Positions 1 through 8,098 of a stretch of DNA of 64,000 bases are shown here, in pieces. Position 1 is the first letter of the stretch, and each line of letters starts with the position of its first letter. The DNA is from Pseudomonas sp. TH31 (GTDB taxonomy: Bacteria; Pseudomonadota; Gammaproteobacteria; Pseudomonadales; Pseudomonadaceae). Below the pieces are notes generated by a model that saw nothing but the letters and a program-made list of their open reading frames with translations, was not told the DNA's origin and did no database searches. Where the stretch lies: the NCBI RefSeq assembly GCF_016650815.1, contig NZ_JAEKEZ010000015.1:231254-295253 (forward strand), in the 5' to 3' direction. Made by a program: the position numbers and the translations under genes.

Positions 1-19
1 CGAACATCCCGCTACCCGA

Positions 20-574
20 TCAACGGATATTCTGGGCCAGTTCCGAGTTTAGCTTTCCTTGCATGCTTATCGTGGATGATATCCTTTGGGTATCGCTGTT
101 GAACTTCGTCAATAAATCTTGAAGCCTCAACTGATCTAGTTGGTTGGAGTCGGAGGCCGCTCTCGAGGTTGTATCCAGCGAACCGTGGATCGCCTTCATG
201 TCCCCCGCATCGAGAACCCCTCCCTCAGCGGACGCTATAAACTCATCAATGGTCTTGCCACCCACCCGAATGTTGTTTTCTTTCATATAGCTGATGACGC
301 TCTCCGGCAGAGTCCCCCCTGCCTTAGGATCATCCATCTTGGCTATCGCTGCATCCACTAGATGGGCCATTTCAGTGGACTCACGGGCAACTTTCATCCG
401 TTCTTGCATTTTATTAACCAAGCCTTGGCTCGTCTGAGCATGAAACAGCATGCTAACCATCGAGGCCGCCATGATTGGACTAAACACCGACTCACCTTCC
501 CAAGACGACGCTGAAGGGGGGGCCCAGGGGGCGACAGTATTACCCGAACGAACATTATCTACGTTATAGCTCAT
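20..574 (-). CDS. EspA/SseB-like T3SS filament/translocon protein
   Basis: Predicted secreted filament or translocon subunit that extends the T3SS needle. The 184-residue protein follows the EspA/SseB plan: a variable N-terminus, a hydrophobic helix (about residues 30-50, ending MLFHAQ), then a region reading ESTEMAHLVDAAIAKMDD and LPESVISYMKENNI, which lines up with EspA residues as I recall them. A C-terminal helix suited to coiled-coil filament assembly follows. The start at 574 is chosen over an upstream TTG because GGAGAGAAGG lies just before the ATG. It sits 20 bp downstream of its likely chaperone gene, as sseB follows sseA in SPI-2. Further translocator genes would be expected to the left, outside the window. 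Family call firm; functional equivalence to EspA versus SseB is not resolved. Confidence 0.85.
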   Translation of the reverse strand: MSYNVDNVRSGNTVAPWAPPSASSWEGESVFSPIMAASMVSMLFHAQTSQGLVNKMQERMKVARESTEMAHLVDAAIAKMDDPKAGGTLPESVISYMKENNIRVGGKTIDEFIASAEGGVLDAGDMKAIHGSLDTTSRAASDSNQLDQLRLQDLLTKFNSDTQRISSTISMQGKLNSELAQNIR

Positions 575-593
575 GACCTTCTCTCCAAAATGC

Positions 594-950
594 TCAAGCA
601 AAGTTGCGACTGTTGTTTTTTACTGCCTTGTTCAGGGGGACAGACACTTCGCCCCCCCCTCCTGCTTGAGCTATTGCCAGCTCTCGCAGTTGCTCTGCTA
701 CTTTTTTCAAATTCTTGTCCGCTGTCGTCATTCTCTCGACAACTTGACGTTGCACGTCATTACCTTCACGGTTCATATAATCATTGAGCTTACTTAATTT
801 CCGCCTGGCGACAGGGTCAGAGCCCGCACTGCGTTGAAGCTTGGAAATCTGCGACTGCAGCGTTTCAAACTCCTGAATTTTACGAGCCCATAGCGCTTGA
901 CTCTTACCCAACTCAACCAGCATGGCTTTTAGCTTTTCTAAATCATCCAT
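594..950 (-). CDS. SseA/CesAB-like chaperone for the EspA-like protein
   Basis: Small cytosolic T3SS chaperone expected to keep the EspA/SseB-like subunit soluble before export. The 118-residue product is almost wholly helical and charged, with heptad-like spacing. Its tail (DKNLKKVAEQLREL followed by a flexible end) matches the SseA pattern of a C-terminal helix with DLKKI...LKQL. The start is placed at the ATG at 950, preceded by GGGG at a normal distance. An in-frame GTG at 974 is possible but lacks a ribosome site. It is the first gene of a minus-strand unit with the EspA-like gene next, the same order as sseA-sseB in SPI-2. Assigned by position plus weak sequence similarity. Confidence 0.7.
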   Translation of the reverse strand: MDDLEKLKAMLVELGKSQALWARKIQEFETLQSQISKLQRSAGSDPVARRKLSKLNDYMNREGNDVQRQVVERMTTADKNLKKVAEQLRELAIAQAGGGGEVSVPLNKAVKNNSRNFA

Positions 951-1254
951 TGCATACCCCCATGACAACGCCACCAGACTACCTCGGGCCCCATGCTGAG
1001 ACTTACAAAAGTCGATGCCACTTTACTTTTTTCGCTTTACTGACCAGCCTGATGCTAGAGCGCCAGAATTCCCTGACTACTGTCGCACTACCTCCAAACA
1101 GACAGGGCACTGAAACTCGCACTTCCGAACTCGCCTTAACGTTTCCTTTCTATTGCCGTGCCAATCTCTTGCGTGTTTGACCTTGCAAACCGTCCACTAT
1201 CTTTTACACAAGCCCCCTAACCCCATCGTCCATTGAAGGTCACCCACGCACTGA

Positions 1255-1330
1255 TGTAGTGGTCAACTAATCCCGGACACGACGTTAAGTTTTTTCTCGT
1301 CCTGCTGGCGTACTGCCCACTCCTCTGAAA
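1255..1330. mobile_element. Terminal remnant of an IS3-family element
   Basis: The first ~45 bases, beginning TGTAGTGGTCAACTAATCCC, are nearly identical to the left end of the complete IS3-family element at 45443. Beyond this the match fades to scattered similarity. No transposase gene remains. It lies in the otherwise gene-free stretch 975-1583 between the divergently oriented sseA-like gene and the AraC regulator. The rest of that stretch shows no convincing ORF; it should contain promoters for both directions, but I cannot place them by eye. Confidence 0.7.
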
Positions 1331-1583
1331 ATCCCTCAAATATTCTTTTTAGCGAATCATCGGCCTATGTATTCGCAACCTCGCAATGAACATTAGCCCC
1401 CACCACTCCAGCGCGTACTGACTCAAGGGCCGCGTGAACGACCCGAAACGTGTCCACTGTTGATGATCCCGATGAGGCGGAATGGATCGCCCCCTGTCTT
1501 TCAGGTGATCACCCGATGCTAAATACCCGGCACTCGCGTAACCATGCCCCTCTCGCAGCCAGTGATCCAAGCTAGGAGGACCG

Positions 1584-2306
1584 ATGCAGGCAATGCGGCT
1601 TCTATTCGGAAAGTACGGCGGCAAGGTACAAGTCAACGGCGAGACACAACTGATCCCGCCAAACTCTGTCGTTATGGCCACCTGCAATGCGGCACCTTGC
1701 GGCGGGAACAATGACCTTCAGCATTTCGACTTCTACCCTGCGGATTTCCAGCATCTGTACGCGGATGTCGTGGACTTGTTGGGCACCACTCACGGCAGCC
1801 TGTTCTGGCGTGACCCCGTCAGGCGGGTGAAAGCCCATGACGACGTGATAATCGTACTGCAGCTGCTGGCCAAGGGGCCGTCCGCAACGCTCTTGCGTTT
1901 TGCCTATATTTATTGTCTGGGGGTAGACCGACACTACTTCTCCGCGCTGTTACAACACATCATGACGGGCGATGAGCCGTTCTTTGAGTTTATTGAGGCC
2001 CGTGCGCTCAATCAATGGACAGTGACCCGCTATGCACTGGAACTCGACATGCCACTGCGCAAATTCAACCTGTTGTTTCAGGAAAAGTACGGCCTCTCCG
2101 CAAAACGCTGGCTGTTGGAACGTCGCCTGACACACGCCCGGGAACTGTTGCTCTCGTCCACCATGCGGGTGCTGGACATCGCCTTTGAATGCGGTTTTTC
2201 CAACCACGGGCATTTCACCGAAAGTTTCCGCAAGCGCTACCACTGCTCCCCCAGTCAGTACCGCCTGCGCACGCACACCACTCCTGCCATCGGCTGCACG
2301 GGATAA
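1584..2306 (+). CDS. AraC-family transcriptional regulator of the T3SS cluster
   Basis: DNA-binding regulator, 240 residues. The last ~100 residues form the AraC double helix-turn-helix: a first helix region around WTVTRYALELDMPLRKFNLLF, then the second motif ILDIAFECGFSNHGHFTESFR-like (here VLDIAFECGFSNHGHFTESF) with the usual RYHCSPSQYR ending. The N-terminal half resembles the ligand/partner domain of T3SS regulators such as ExsA and InvF rather than sugar-binding AraC proteins. The start ATG follows an AGGAGG ribosome site 4-5 bases upstream. The stop lies 6 bp before the needle gene, so it may be co-transcribed with sctF and onward. Likely activator of the T3SS genes; target unproven. 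Confidence 0.85.
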   Translation: MQAMRLLFGKYGGKVQVNGETQLIPPNSVVMATCNAAPCGGNNDLQHFDFYPADFQHLYADVVDLLGTTHGSLFWRDPVRRVKAHDDVIIVLQLLAKGPSATLLRFAYIYCLGVDRHYFSALLQHIMTGDEPFFEFIEARALNQWTVTRYALELDMPLRKFNLLFQEKYGLSAKRWLLERRLTHARELLLSSTMRVLDIAFECGFSNHGHFTESFRKRYHCSPSQYRLRTHTTPAIGCTG

Positions 2307-2312
2307 CACGTC

Positions 2313-2528
2313 ATGGACATCGAAAGCGTCAATAACCAGCTCTCACAGATGATCGAAAAAGCCGGCAATGACGTCGAGTCAACGATGAACTCAGGCGATA
2401 TGAACGACCCGACCCGCATGCTCCAGGCACAGTTTGCCATTCAGAAATACTCAACCTTCGTCTCGTATCACAGTGCGGTGATGAAGGCGGTCAAGGACAT
2501 GCTGGCGGGGATCATTCAAAAGATATGA
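2313..2528 (+). CDS. sctF: T3SS needle protein, SsaG type
   Basis: Needle-forming subunit polymerised outside the cell. At 71 residues it has the length of Salmonella SsaG and reads MDIESVNNQLSQMIEKAG at the start and KAVKDMLAGIIQKI at the end, close to SsaG as recalled (KMIKDMLSGIIAKI). The central turn contains the needle-family Asn/Asp-Pro element (MNDPTRML), followed by the conserved QFAIQKYSTF stretch. First structural gene after the AraC regulator. Its stop codon overlaps the next start (ATGA), suggesting translational coupling. This protein is the strongest single indicator that the system belongs to the SPI-2 branch and not to the Ysc/Exs or Hrp branches found in better-known Pseudomonas. 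Confidence 0.95.
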   Translation: MDIESVNNQLSQMIEKAGNDVESTMNSGDMNDPTRMLQAQFAIQKYSTFVSYHSAVMKAVKDMLAGIIQKI

Positions 2529-2836
2529 ACGTCCTTGAGCGTGATATTTGCCGCATCGTCTGCGAGGTTGGCCTGGCCGCGGCCAATCACGGTTTTTTCG
2601 CGCAGGCCGAGACGATTCGCAACGCCCTGCCCCACCTGGTCGAAGCACTGACTGATCGTCGGATTCTGGAAGCCACGTTGCTGATCGGCCTGGGCCAAAC
2701 ACACCAGGCCATGAAACTGTTGGTCGCCGACGCTTCGGACGAAGCCAACACCCTCAGATGCCTAATCGAAAGCAGCACCCATACTCCCCGGACAGTTGCG
2801 CAACAACCGTCCGTCACCCATCCTCAACTAGCCTGA
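2525..2836 (+). CDS. SsaH/EscG/YscG-like needle chaperone
   Basis: 103-residue, mostly helical small protein. Position right after the needle gene and the central pattern (LPHLVEALTDRRILEATLLIGLGQTHQAMKLL split over two helices) fit the SsaH/EscG/YscG group of TPR-like proteins, which with a second small protein hold the needle subunit as a monomer in the cytoplasm. It overlaps sctF by ATGA. The last ~20 residues are Thr/Pro-rich and unlike the family core, and run up to the rod gene. The likely partner chaperone (SsaE/EscE-like) is encoded far away at 9849-10085. Confidence 0.75.
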   Translation: MNVLERDICRIVCEVGLAAANHGFFAQAETIRNALPHLVEALTDRRILEATLLIGLGQTHQAMKLLVADASDEANTLRCLIESSTHTPRTVAQQPSVTHPQLA

Positions 2837-2844
2837 GAGCCCTT

Positions 2845-3177
2845 ATGGAAATCGAAGCCGTTCGTATGCCCACCCACACCGCGCCGACCGACCCCATCCT
2901 CCCCGTCGTTGCACCTAGCGAGATCGCCGCGTTCAACCAGGCGTTGTTCGGCCATGCCAGCCCTCCACCCGAGATGTCGGCCATTACTCAATTGCAGAGC
3001 AAATCCCGCGAGGTGAACAGCACCTTTGATGAAGCCCGTGACAATGTGCTTGATAGCCCGCTGCAAATGATGGCTGCGCAGTCAAAAATGTTACACGCAA
3101 TGGTTGAAGTGGACCTAATCGCCAAAACCGCCGGGGGTATTTCCCAAGGCGTGAACAAACTGGTGAGCATGCAATGA
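2845..3177 (+). CDS. sctI: T3SS inner rod protein, SctI (SsaI-like)
   Basis: Forms the inner rod/adaptor joining the needle to the export gate. 110 residues: Pro-rich N-terminus, then a C-terminal amphipathic helix (SPLQMMAAQSKMLHAMVEVD followed by IAKTAGGISQGVNKLVSMQ), the typical YscI/HrpB/SsaI ending that packs in the needle base. Start at 2845 is preferred over a more upstream in-frame ATG at 2758, which would lie deep inside the previous gene; GAGAG precedes it. Its stop overlaps the sctJ start (ATGA). Confidence 0.88.
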   Translation: MEIEAVRMPTHTAPTDPILPVVAPSEIAAFNQALFGHASPPPEMSAITQLQSKSREVNSTFDEARDNVLDSPLQMMAAQSKMLHAMVEVDLIAKTAGGISQGVNKLVSMQ

Positions 3178-3902
3178 CCAGCAGCTGGTTACGCCTGGGC
3201 TGTATCGGCGTGCTGGTACTGACACTCAGCGGGTGTAAAGTCGAGCTGTACAGTGCGCTGTCCGAAGCCGAAGCCAACCAGATGCTGGCCTTGTTATTGC
3301 TGCGCAATATCGACGCCAGCAAGGAAATCGTCAAAGACGGTCTGGTGACGATCAAGGTCGATAAGGAGCAGTTCATCAATGCGGTCGAACTGTTACGCCA
3401 AGAAGGTCTTCCACGCCCAAAAGTCACCACCCTGGAAGACCTATTTCCCTCCGGCCAGCTGGTGACCTCACCCGTTCAGGAGCATGCAAAAATCCTCTAC
3501 TTGAAGGAGCAGCAACTGGGGAAAATGTTGCAGGCCATGGACGGTGTGATCATCGCTCAAGTGTCTATTGGCGAGGTCCTAAGGCAAAGTGCCCGCGATA
3601 CCCCAACGCCTTCGGCCTCTGTGTTCATCAAATACAGCCCCGAACGCAACATGCTCAACCGCGAACCCGCGATTAAAAGCCTGATAATCAACAGCGTGCC
3701 CAATTTATTGGCCGAGAACACCAGCATCGTCCTGCAGGCCGCCGACTACCGCTATCAAGCCGCGTCCTCGCCGCCCACCTCAACCGACGTAAAGCGCCCC
3801 TGGCTCGATCACTATCGTCTCCCCATCATGCTCTTCCTGATGGCGATCTCAGTGTTGAGCATCGCCACCTTTATCATCCATTGGCGCAGGTCTAAAAAGT
3901 GA
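3174..3902 (+). CDS. sctJ: T3SS inner-membrane ring lipoprotein SctJ
   Basis: 242-residue lipoprotein of the inner-membrane ring (YscJ/PrgK/SsaJ family). It has a lipoprotein signal ending LTLSGC with Cys21 as the predicted lipidated residue, two ring-building motif domains with typical strings SEAEANQMLALLL and INAVELLRQEGLPRPK, then FPSGQLVTSPVQEHAKILYLKEQ. A C-terminal membrane helix (about residues 216-236, IMLFLMAISVLSIATFII) and a short basic cytoplasmic tail follow. Length and order agree with the family. Overlaps sctI by ATGA and the next gene by TGATG. Confidence 0.95.
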   Translation: MTSSWLRLGCIGVLVLTLSGCKVELYSALSEAEANQMLALLLLRNIDASKEIVKDGLVTIKVDKEQFINAVELLRQEGLPRPKVTTLEDLFPSGQLVTSPVQEHAKILYLKEQQLGKMLQAMDGVIIAQVSIGEVLRQSARDTPTPSASVFIKYSPERNMLNREPAIKSLIINSVPNLLAENTSIVLQAADYRYQAASSPPTSTDVKRPWLDHYRLPIMLFLMAISVLSIATFIIHWRRSKK

Positions 3903-4492
3903 TGAACCTGCCCACCCTCGATCAAACCATCCAACACTTGCATCAGTGGGGATGGCAGCCAGGAACCTGGATGAATGAAGACTGGTGGTCACACCTCGGG
4001 CTCAGAGCCTGGCAAGACGCCTACTGGCAATTCCCGGCCTGCCGCTCGCGTATCGACCACTTGATCCTGCAACGCCATGGTATCACCTGGACATCACTGC
4101 CCGGCAGCCTCGGCCCCCAACAGCAGGCCTTGTTTGCACTGGAACCACGCTTGCCGCAACTCATCATGGCCCTGGGGATCGTTGCCTTGAACTGCCCCGA
4201 CCACCTGCTGTTAAAAGACCGGCGTCTTGCACTAAGGCCACACCTGGATGACCTGTGTTGCGATAAATTGCTGGCGCTGCACCGCGGCTGGAGCCTGACC
4301 GCGCAAGCTCTGCCCTCTGAAACCTTGCGCCTCACTGCCCTGCACACCGGCACCCGCTGGTGGTTGCGCGACATCGAACAGACCCCGCTGCGCGATCTGC
4401 TCACCCTGCGCTTGCCACCGGTTATCGACACGCCTCTGCACGTTGAGGAAAACGCCCATCAATGGTTAACCAAAATCGGACGCTTTTTATGA
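3902..4492 (+). CDS. sctK: SctK-like sorting platform protein
   Basis: 196-residue soluble, Trp-rich protein with no signal or membrane helix. It lies between sctJ and sctL, where SPI-2 carries a poorly conserved gene now grouped with the SctK/OrgA/MxiK accessory proteins that link the inner ring to the sorting-platform pods. Similarity by eye is low, so the call rests mainly on synteny and size. The start at 3902 overlaps the sctJ stop (TGATG); its own stop overlaps the sctL start at 4489 (ATGA). Confidence 0.65.
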   Translation: MNLPTLDQTIQHLHQWGWQPGTWMNEDWWSHLGLRAWQDAYWQFPACRSRIDHLILQRHGITWTSLPGSLGPQQQALFALEPRLPQLIMALGIVALNCPDHLLLKDRRLALRPHLDDLCCDKLLALHRGWSLTAQALPSETLRLTALHTGTRWWLRDIEQTPLRDLLTLRLPPVIDTPLHVEENAHQWLTKIGRFL

Positions 4493-6243
4493 ACGCCCCC
4501 CTCGTCCCCTGTATATCCTTACCCGGCAGCACATTCCACGCGCTGCTCATTCCCGCCACGGAACTGGCGGAGTATTTCAACGCATCTTCGGTGCTTGCCC
4601 ACGCGCACGCAGAAGCGCAAGTGATACAACAACAAGCCCGTGAACACTTGGCCCAGGCCGAGCAGGAAGCACAGGAGATCCGCCTTCAAGCCCGGGATCA
4701 AGGCCTTGCCGAGGCAGCAGACGAACAAACCGCCTTACGCCAAACCCTCATTGAGGAAACCCTGGACTGGCATGTGGCCGAGACGGCGCTGGAAGTCACC
4801 CTCGCCCAGCACCTCGACACGCGGCTACGCACACTGATCGCCCAGGTGCTGGAAGAGTACATCGGTGAACAGGATGGGGCCGAGCTGATCGTTCGGCGAG
4901 TACAGCAGCGACTGTTGACCTTTCTGTCCACAGGGGCACTTACCGTCCGCGTATCCCCCACCTGCGAGCATCAAGCCCAACTCGCCTTCGCTGACTTTCC
5001 CCATGTGCAGGTGATCAGTACCCCTTCCCTGACGAGCGCCCAAGCCCTTCTGGAAACCCACCTGTTCACCTTGCACATTGACCTGGACGCCCACCTCGAA
5101 TCACTTCTGTCGCGCCTGAGACAGCTCCCGCACGAGGCCCTCACCGATGATTACCAAGATCGATTCAGCCAGCCCCCTTCCCACCTCCGCGATTCAAAAC
5201 ACCCCCCTCACCCCCTGCCCGGCGCCACCCAAGTCTTTCCGGCGCAATCGGCTCTTGAGCTGGCGCGTGCCGAACTCCAGAGGCAAGCCACGGGCCTTGA
5301 CTTCCCCTCCATCGACGGGTCAGCGAGTGCCGTTTCCGAAACCCTGGAAAATATGGGGTTCACCCTAAGCTCGCAAAGACACGCCGCTGGCCGCGGGACA
5401 AACGACGGCAAGCCTGAACGACCACGGGCACGCGCCATGCTCCAGCAACTGATCAAGCAACTCACCGAGACGGCCGCGGCGCATCTGGACGACCTGCATC
5501 AACACACCTCAACCCTTGATGAAGCATCTAATGTACTCGGCAGCATGGCCGAAAAAGGACTCGATGCCGGTGAGATAGCGTTGCTTCTCAGCGCTGCGCT
5601 GGCACGCAAGCACCTCACCTACGCGCACCGAAAACGCCTGGAGGCCGCCCTTTGCGCGGTGATGGACGATGATGAATGGGCGCTGAAACTTTTCAACCGC
5701 CTGGAGTTCGGCGCTGTCGGCAAAAACGATTTCCTCGCCCTCAAACACCTCTACCAACGCGCTACCTCACGCCACACTCGCCTAGTGCAATGGTTCGAAG
5801 AATTCCGCCAACTGCACGACCGCAAACGAAAGTTGAAAACACTGATCCGCACCTTGGCTTTTGAACTGTCGGTGGAGGGAGCCGCCACCGACATCCAGTT
5901 GGGCGCGGTAATTACCGACCTCAAACGCATCATGATGTTCATGGGCATGGAGGATCACTGCCACCGCGCCGCACGCACACTGGGAATCGACGACCTGGAC
6001 GGTGACGGGGTCCTCACTGCGCTACTGGAGATTGTTCAGCAATCCTGGATGCAAGCGGACTGGCTGGCACAACAGACGTCACGCAGGGTACCCGACACGC
6101 GTTTGCAGTACGCCTATGTGCAGCAGATGGGCGAGTTGGTGAAGTTAATGACCGATGACTGCTTCGAAGATGACGATCAGCGCAAGATGATCAGCGACGC
6201 GTTTGCCGAGTACCGGGAGCAGTTGTCGGAAGCAGAGCAGTGA
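4489..6243 (+). CDS. sctL/sctW: SctL stator and SctW gatekeeper read as one frame (probable two genes with compensating frame errors)
   Basis: The first ~220 residues are SctL (SsaK/YscL): a long Ala/Gln/Glu-rich helix (about residues 35-85) followed by the V-ATPase E-subunit-like fold ending DLDAHLESLLSRLRQL, which would join the ATPase to the sorting platform. From about residue 260 on it is SctW (SsaL/SepL/InvE), the gatekeeper that orders translocator before effector export, recognisable by LSETLENMG-like and FFNRLEFGAVGKNDFLAL-like segments and an acidic tail. Between them lies a Pro/His-rich stretch without family similarity. An ATG at 5147 overlaps a TGA in another frame (ATGA), exactly the coupling seen at neighbouring junctions. 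Two -1 errors, for instance in the C-runs at 5201-5216, would give two normal genes. True fusion cannot be excluded. Confidence 0.8.
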   Translation: MNAPLVPCISLPGSTFHALLIPATELAEYFNASSVLAHAHAEAQVIQQQAREHLAQAEQEAQEIRLQARDQGLAEAADEQTALRQTLIEETLDWHVAETALEVTLAQHLDTRLRTLIAQVLEEYIGEQDGAELIVRRVQQRLLTFLSTGALTVRVSPTCEHQAQLAFADFPHVQVISTPSLTSAQALLETHLFTLHIDLDAHLESLLSRLRQLPHEALTDDYQDRFSQPPSHLRDSKHPPHPLPGATQVFPAQSALELARAELQRQATGLDFPSIDGSASAVSETLENMGFTLSSQRHAAGRGTNDGKPERPRARAMLQQLIKQLTETAAAHLDDLHQHTSTLDEASNVLGSMAEKGLDAGEIALLLSAALARKHLTYAHRKRLEAALCAVMDDDEWALKLFNRLEFGAVGKNDFLALKHLYQRATSRHTRLVQWFEEFRQLHDRKRKLKTLIRTLAFELSVEGAATDIQLGAVITDLKRIMMFMGMEDHCHRAARTLGIDDLDGDGVLTALLEIVQQSWMQADWLAQQTSRRVPDTRLQYAYVQQMGELVKLMTDDCFEDDDQRKMISDAFAEYREQLSEAEQ

Positions 6244-6472
6244 TCATGGTCCCAGACGCCCAGGAAAACTCACAGGGTCGGTGCAACGGTGTTCAATCGA
6301 TTACATGCCCCGGTGGTGGCGGACGCGATTATTATCAACCACTTAGTGACTGACTCCCACTGCCGGGGCGCCCAGAAGCCCACGGCGCTTCAATTCTACG
6401 GTCTTCTTCGCCTGTGACTCCCCAGACGCCTCTATTCCATTCGCTGGGGGGCGCCCGGTCTTACAGGAAGTA
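6244..6472. other. Gene-free spacer after sctW
   Basis: About 230 bases between the SctL/SctW stop and the IS3/IS110 remnant. GC-rich with scattered short inverted repeats around 6355-6465, but no clear stem with a T-tract and no ORF that resembles a gene. In an intact SPI-2-type order ssaM-sctV would follow here; instead that block starts at 16907, so this may be the point at which the operon was split by rearrangement. Confidence 0.4.
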
Positions 6473-7636
6473 TGTAGTGGTCTAATGAAATCTATGGTCA
6501 CCCCCATTTTTACAATGCTGATTAACAGGTAAAGTGGTTGGCTTGCTTAAATCTATCCGGCGTCTGTATGAGGCATGCCCCTTTTTGACTATCGAGCCTT
6601 TGCATATAAACCCTGGCGCACTGTACCAACAGACATCTGAGGCTCTTGTCTCCTCGCGTGCTGATCCCCTTCAAGTTAGACCTGCCTCCCGTGCTGTACT
6701 GTCTGGGAACCAACCCTATGGACGCGGCGAAGTCACGACTGCATCCGAATTGCTTGCCGTCTCCCATTTCGACAGCCAGCAGGCTGGCGGTGATCGGGCC
6801 GACGGGCATACTCAGCAAACGACTGCCCAGATCATCGTCAGCCAGTTGGCCAGCCATCTGAATATCAATCTGCGTGATTTGCTCATCCAGGTAGCCGAAG
6901 TGTGCGTGCAACCGCTGCAACAATGTGCGGAGCCGTATCGGTAACTCATGCTCGGCCAGAACGCTAGGCAGACGTTTTATGACCGTCCGCCCAAGAGGCA
7001 GGCTGATGCCGAACTCCAGCAGGAAGCCATGGAGTTGATTGATTGTTTTGGTGCGGTCACGCACCAGCGACTCACGCATGCGATGCAGTACTGAGAGCGT
7101 TTGCTGGGCCTCAGTTTTAGGCGAGACAAATCGCATCGAAGGGCGTGAGGCGGCTTCACAGATCGCCTCGGCGTCAACGAAATCATTTTTGTTACTTTTA
7201 ACGAAAGGCCGAACAAACTGCGGGGATATCAGTTTGGTTACATGTCCCATGGTCGCCAGTTCGCGGGCAACGAAATGAGAACCAGCGCAGGCTTCCATCA
7301 CGACAGTACAAGTGGGGCAGTTGCCGAAAAAACGCATCATCTGCACGCCCGAGAGCTTCTTGCGAAACATCTCTCGACCCGATACGTCCTGGCCGTGCAA
7401 GTGGAAAGTGGAAAGTGGAAAGTGGAAAGTGGAAAGTGGAAAGTGGAAAGTGTGTTTGCCGAGATCGATACCGACCAGTGCCAATTCGCTCATGATGATG
7501 GCCTCCAAAATAAAACACCCTGCGAAAGCGTAGCCCTCGTAGGGTGTGGGGGTGACCATCTCATTACCGGACACCCATTTAGGCGAGAATGCTCGCCAAA
7601 TCGAGGTGTCAAATGACCAAACAACGCCGTTCCTTT
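6473..7636 (-). mobile_element. IS110-family (IS1111-like) copy 1 inserted in an IS3 end
   Basis: The left flank is the IS3 end TGTAGTGGTCTAATGA; the right flank (7567-7636) is the adjacent IS3 sequence CCGGACACCC... with the first codons of its orfA. Between them (about 6489-7566) is an element with near-terminal inverted repeats ATGGTCACCCCC / GGGGGTGACCAT. Relative to the copy at 31325 it lacks 316 bp, bounded by the 6-bp direct repeat TGCCCC, removing the transposase C-terminus and most of the downstream non-coding end. The IS3 host is cut at 7636 by the IS66 element. Confidence 0.8.
6522..7493 (-). pseudogene. IS110-family transposase, C-terminally truncated, with 7-copy heptamer repeat
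   Basis: DEDD-type IS110 transposase (first acidic residue in GIDLGKH, then VVMEACAGSHF and KNDFVDAEAICEA, then the C-terminal region GLVPRQYSTGG with the catalytic Ser). The start at 7493 follows GGAGG. The C-terminal ~50 residues present in the copy at 31580 are replaced by an unrelated tail because of the 316-bp deletion. Directly after GIDLGKHTFH, seven tandem copies of TTTCCAC (7401-7449) insert FPLSTFH units and keep the frame. Probably inactive through the C-terminal loss. Confidence 0.85.
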
Positions 7637-7723
7637 GTAAGCGATCCATCGCCTACACATTCAAAGCTGCCCACAGAAGCTTGATGCTGTGCTCCCGATC
7701 TCTTTCAGGAGCCAGCAGCCATG

Positions 7724-8080
7724 ATGCGTCCCGAAGCCAAAGTTGAAAAAGTGTACCTCTACCCCAAGCCCGTGGACTTTCGAAAATCTATCGACGGCCT
7801 GTCGGCCCTCGTCGAACTGGATATCAAAGGGGCGGTGTTCGACCCTGTGCTTTTCGTTTTTCTCAACAAGCCCCGCAACCGAGTGAAGATCTTGTATTGG
7901 GAGCGCAACGGCTTTTGCCTTTGGCTCAAGCGCCTGGAGTCCGATCGCTTCAAAACATCGCCTGATGTCACCGACGAAGCCATTGTGCTGACGGTTCAAG
8001 AATTGAATTGGCTGCTGGATGGTTTTGACCTATGGCGGAACCGTCCGCATCAAGTTTTAACACCAAGATTTGTCGCCTGA
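7724..8080 (+). CDS. tnpB: IS66 accessory protein TnpB
   Basis: 118-residue IS66 Orf2 (TnpB) protein, recognisable by VYLYPKPVDFRKSIDGL near the start, VFDPVLFVFLNKPRNRVKIL in the middle and the ILYWERNGFCLWLKRLE block. It is required with TnpC for IS66 transposition, though its biochemical role is unclear. Intact in length. Two adjacent ATGs at 7721 and 7724 are both possible starts; the upstream sequence TTTCAGGAGCCAGCAGCC suits either. Confidence 0.9.
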   Translation: MRPEAKVEKVYLYPKPVDFRKSIDGLSALVELDIKGAVFDPVLFVFLNKPRNRVKILYWERNGFCLWLKRLESDRFKTSPDVTDEAIVLTVQELNWLLDGFDLWRNRPHQVLTPRFVA

Positions 8081-8098
8081 TCGGATATAATCCGGGCC

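Noticed and set aside
1349..1934. Minus-strand frames overlapping the AraC gene
   Set aside because: No similarity and antisense to a gene with a strong ribosome site.
1584..2306. AraC gene as truncated by the nearby IS remnant
   Set aside because: Its start has a strong ribosome site and the length suits T3SS-type AraC regulators, so it is treated as complete.
7401..7449. Short regular repeats as a possible CRISPR array
   Set aside because: The unit is a 7-bp tandem repeat without spacers, inside a transposase gene.
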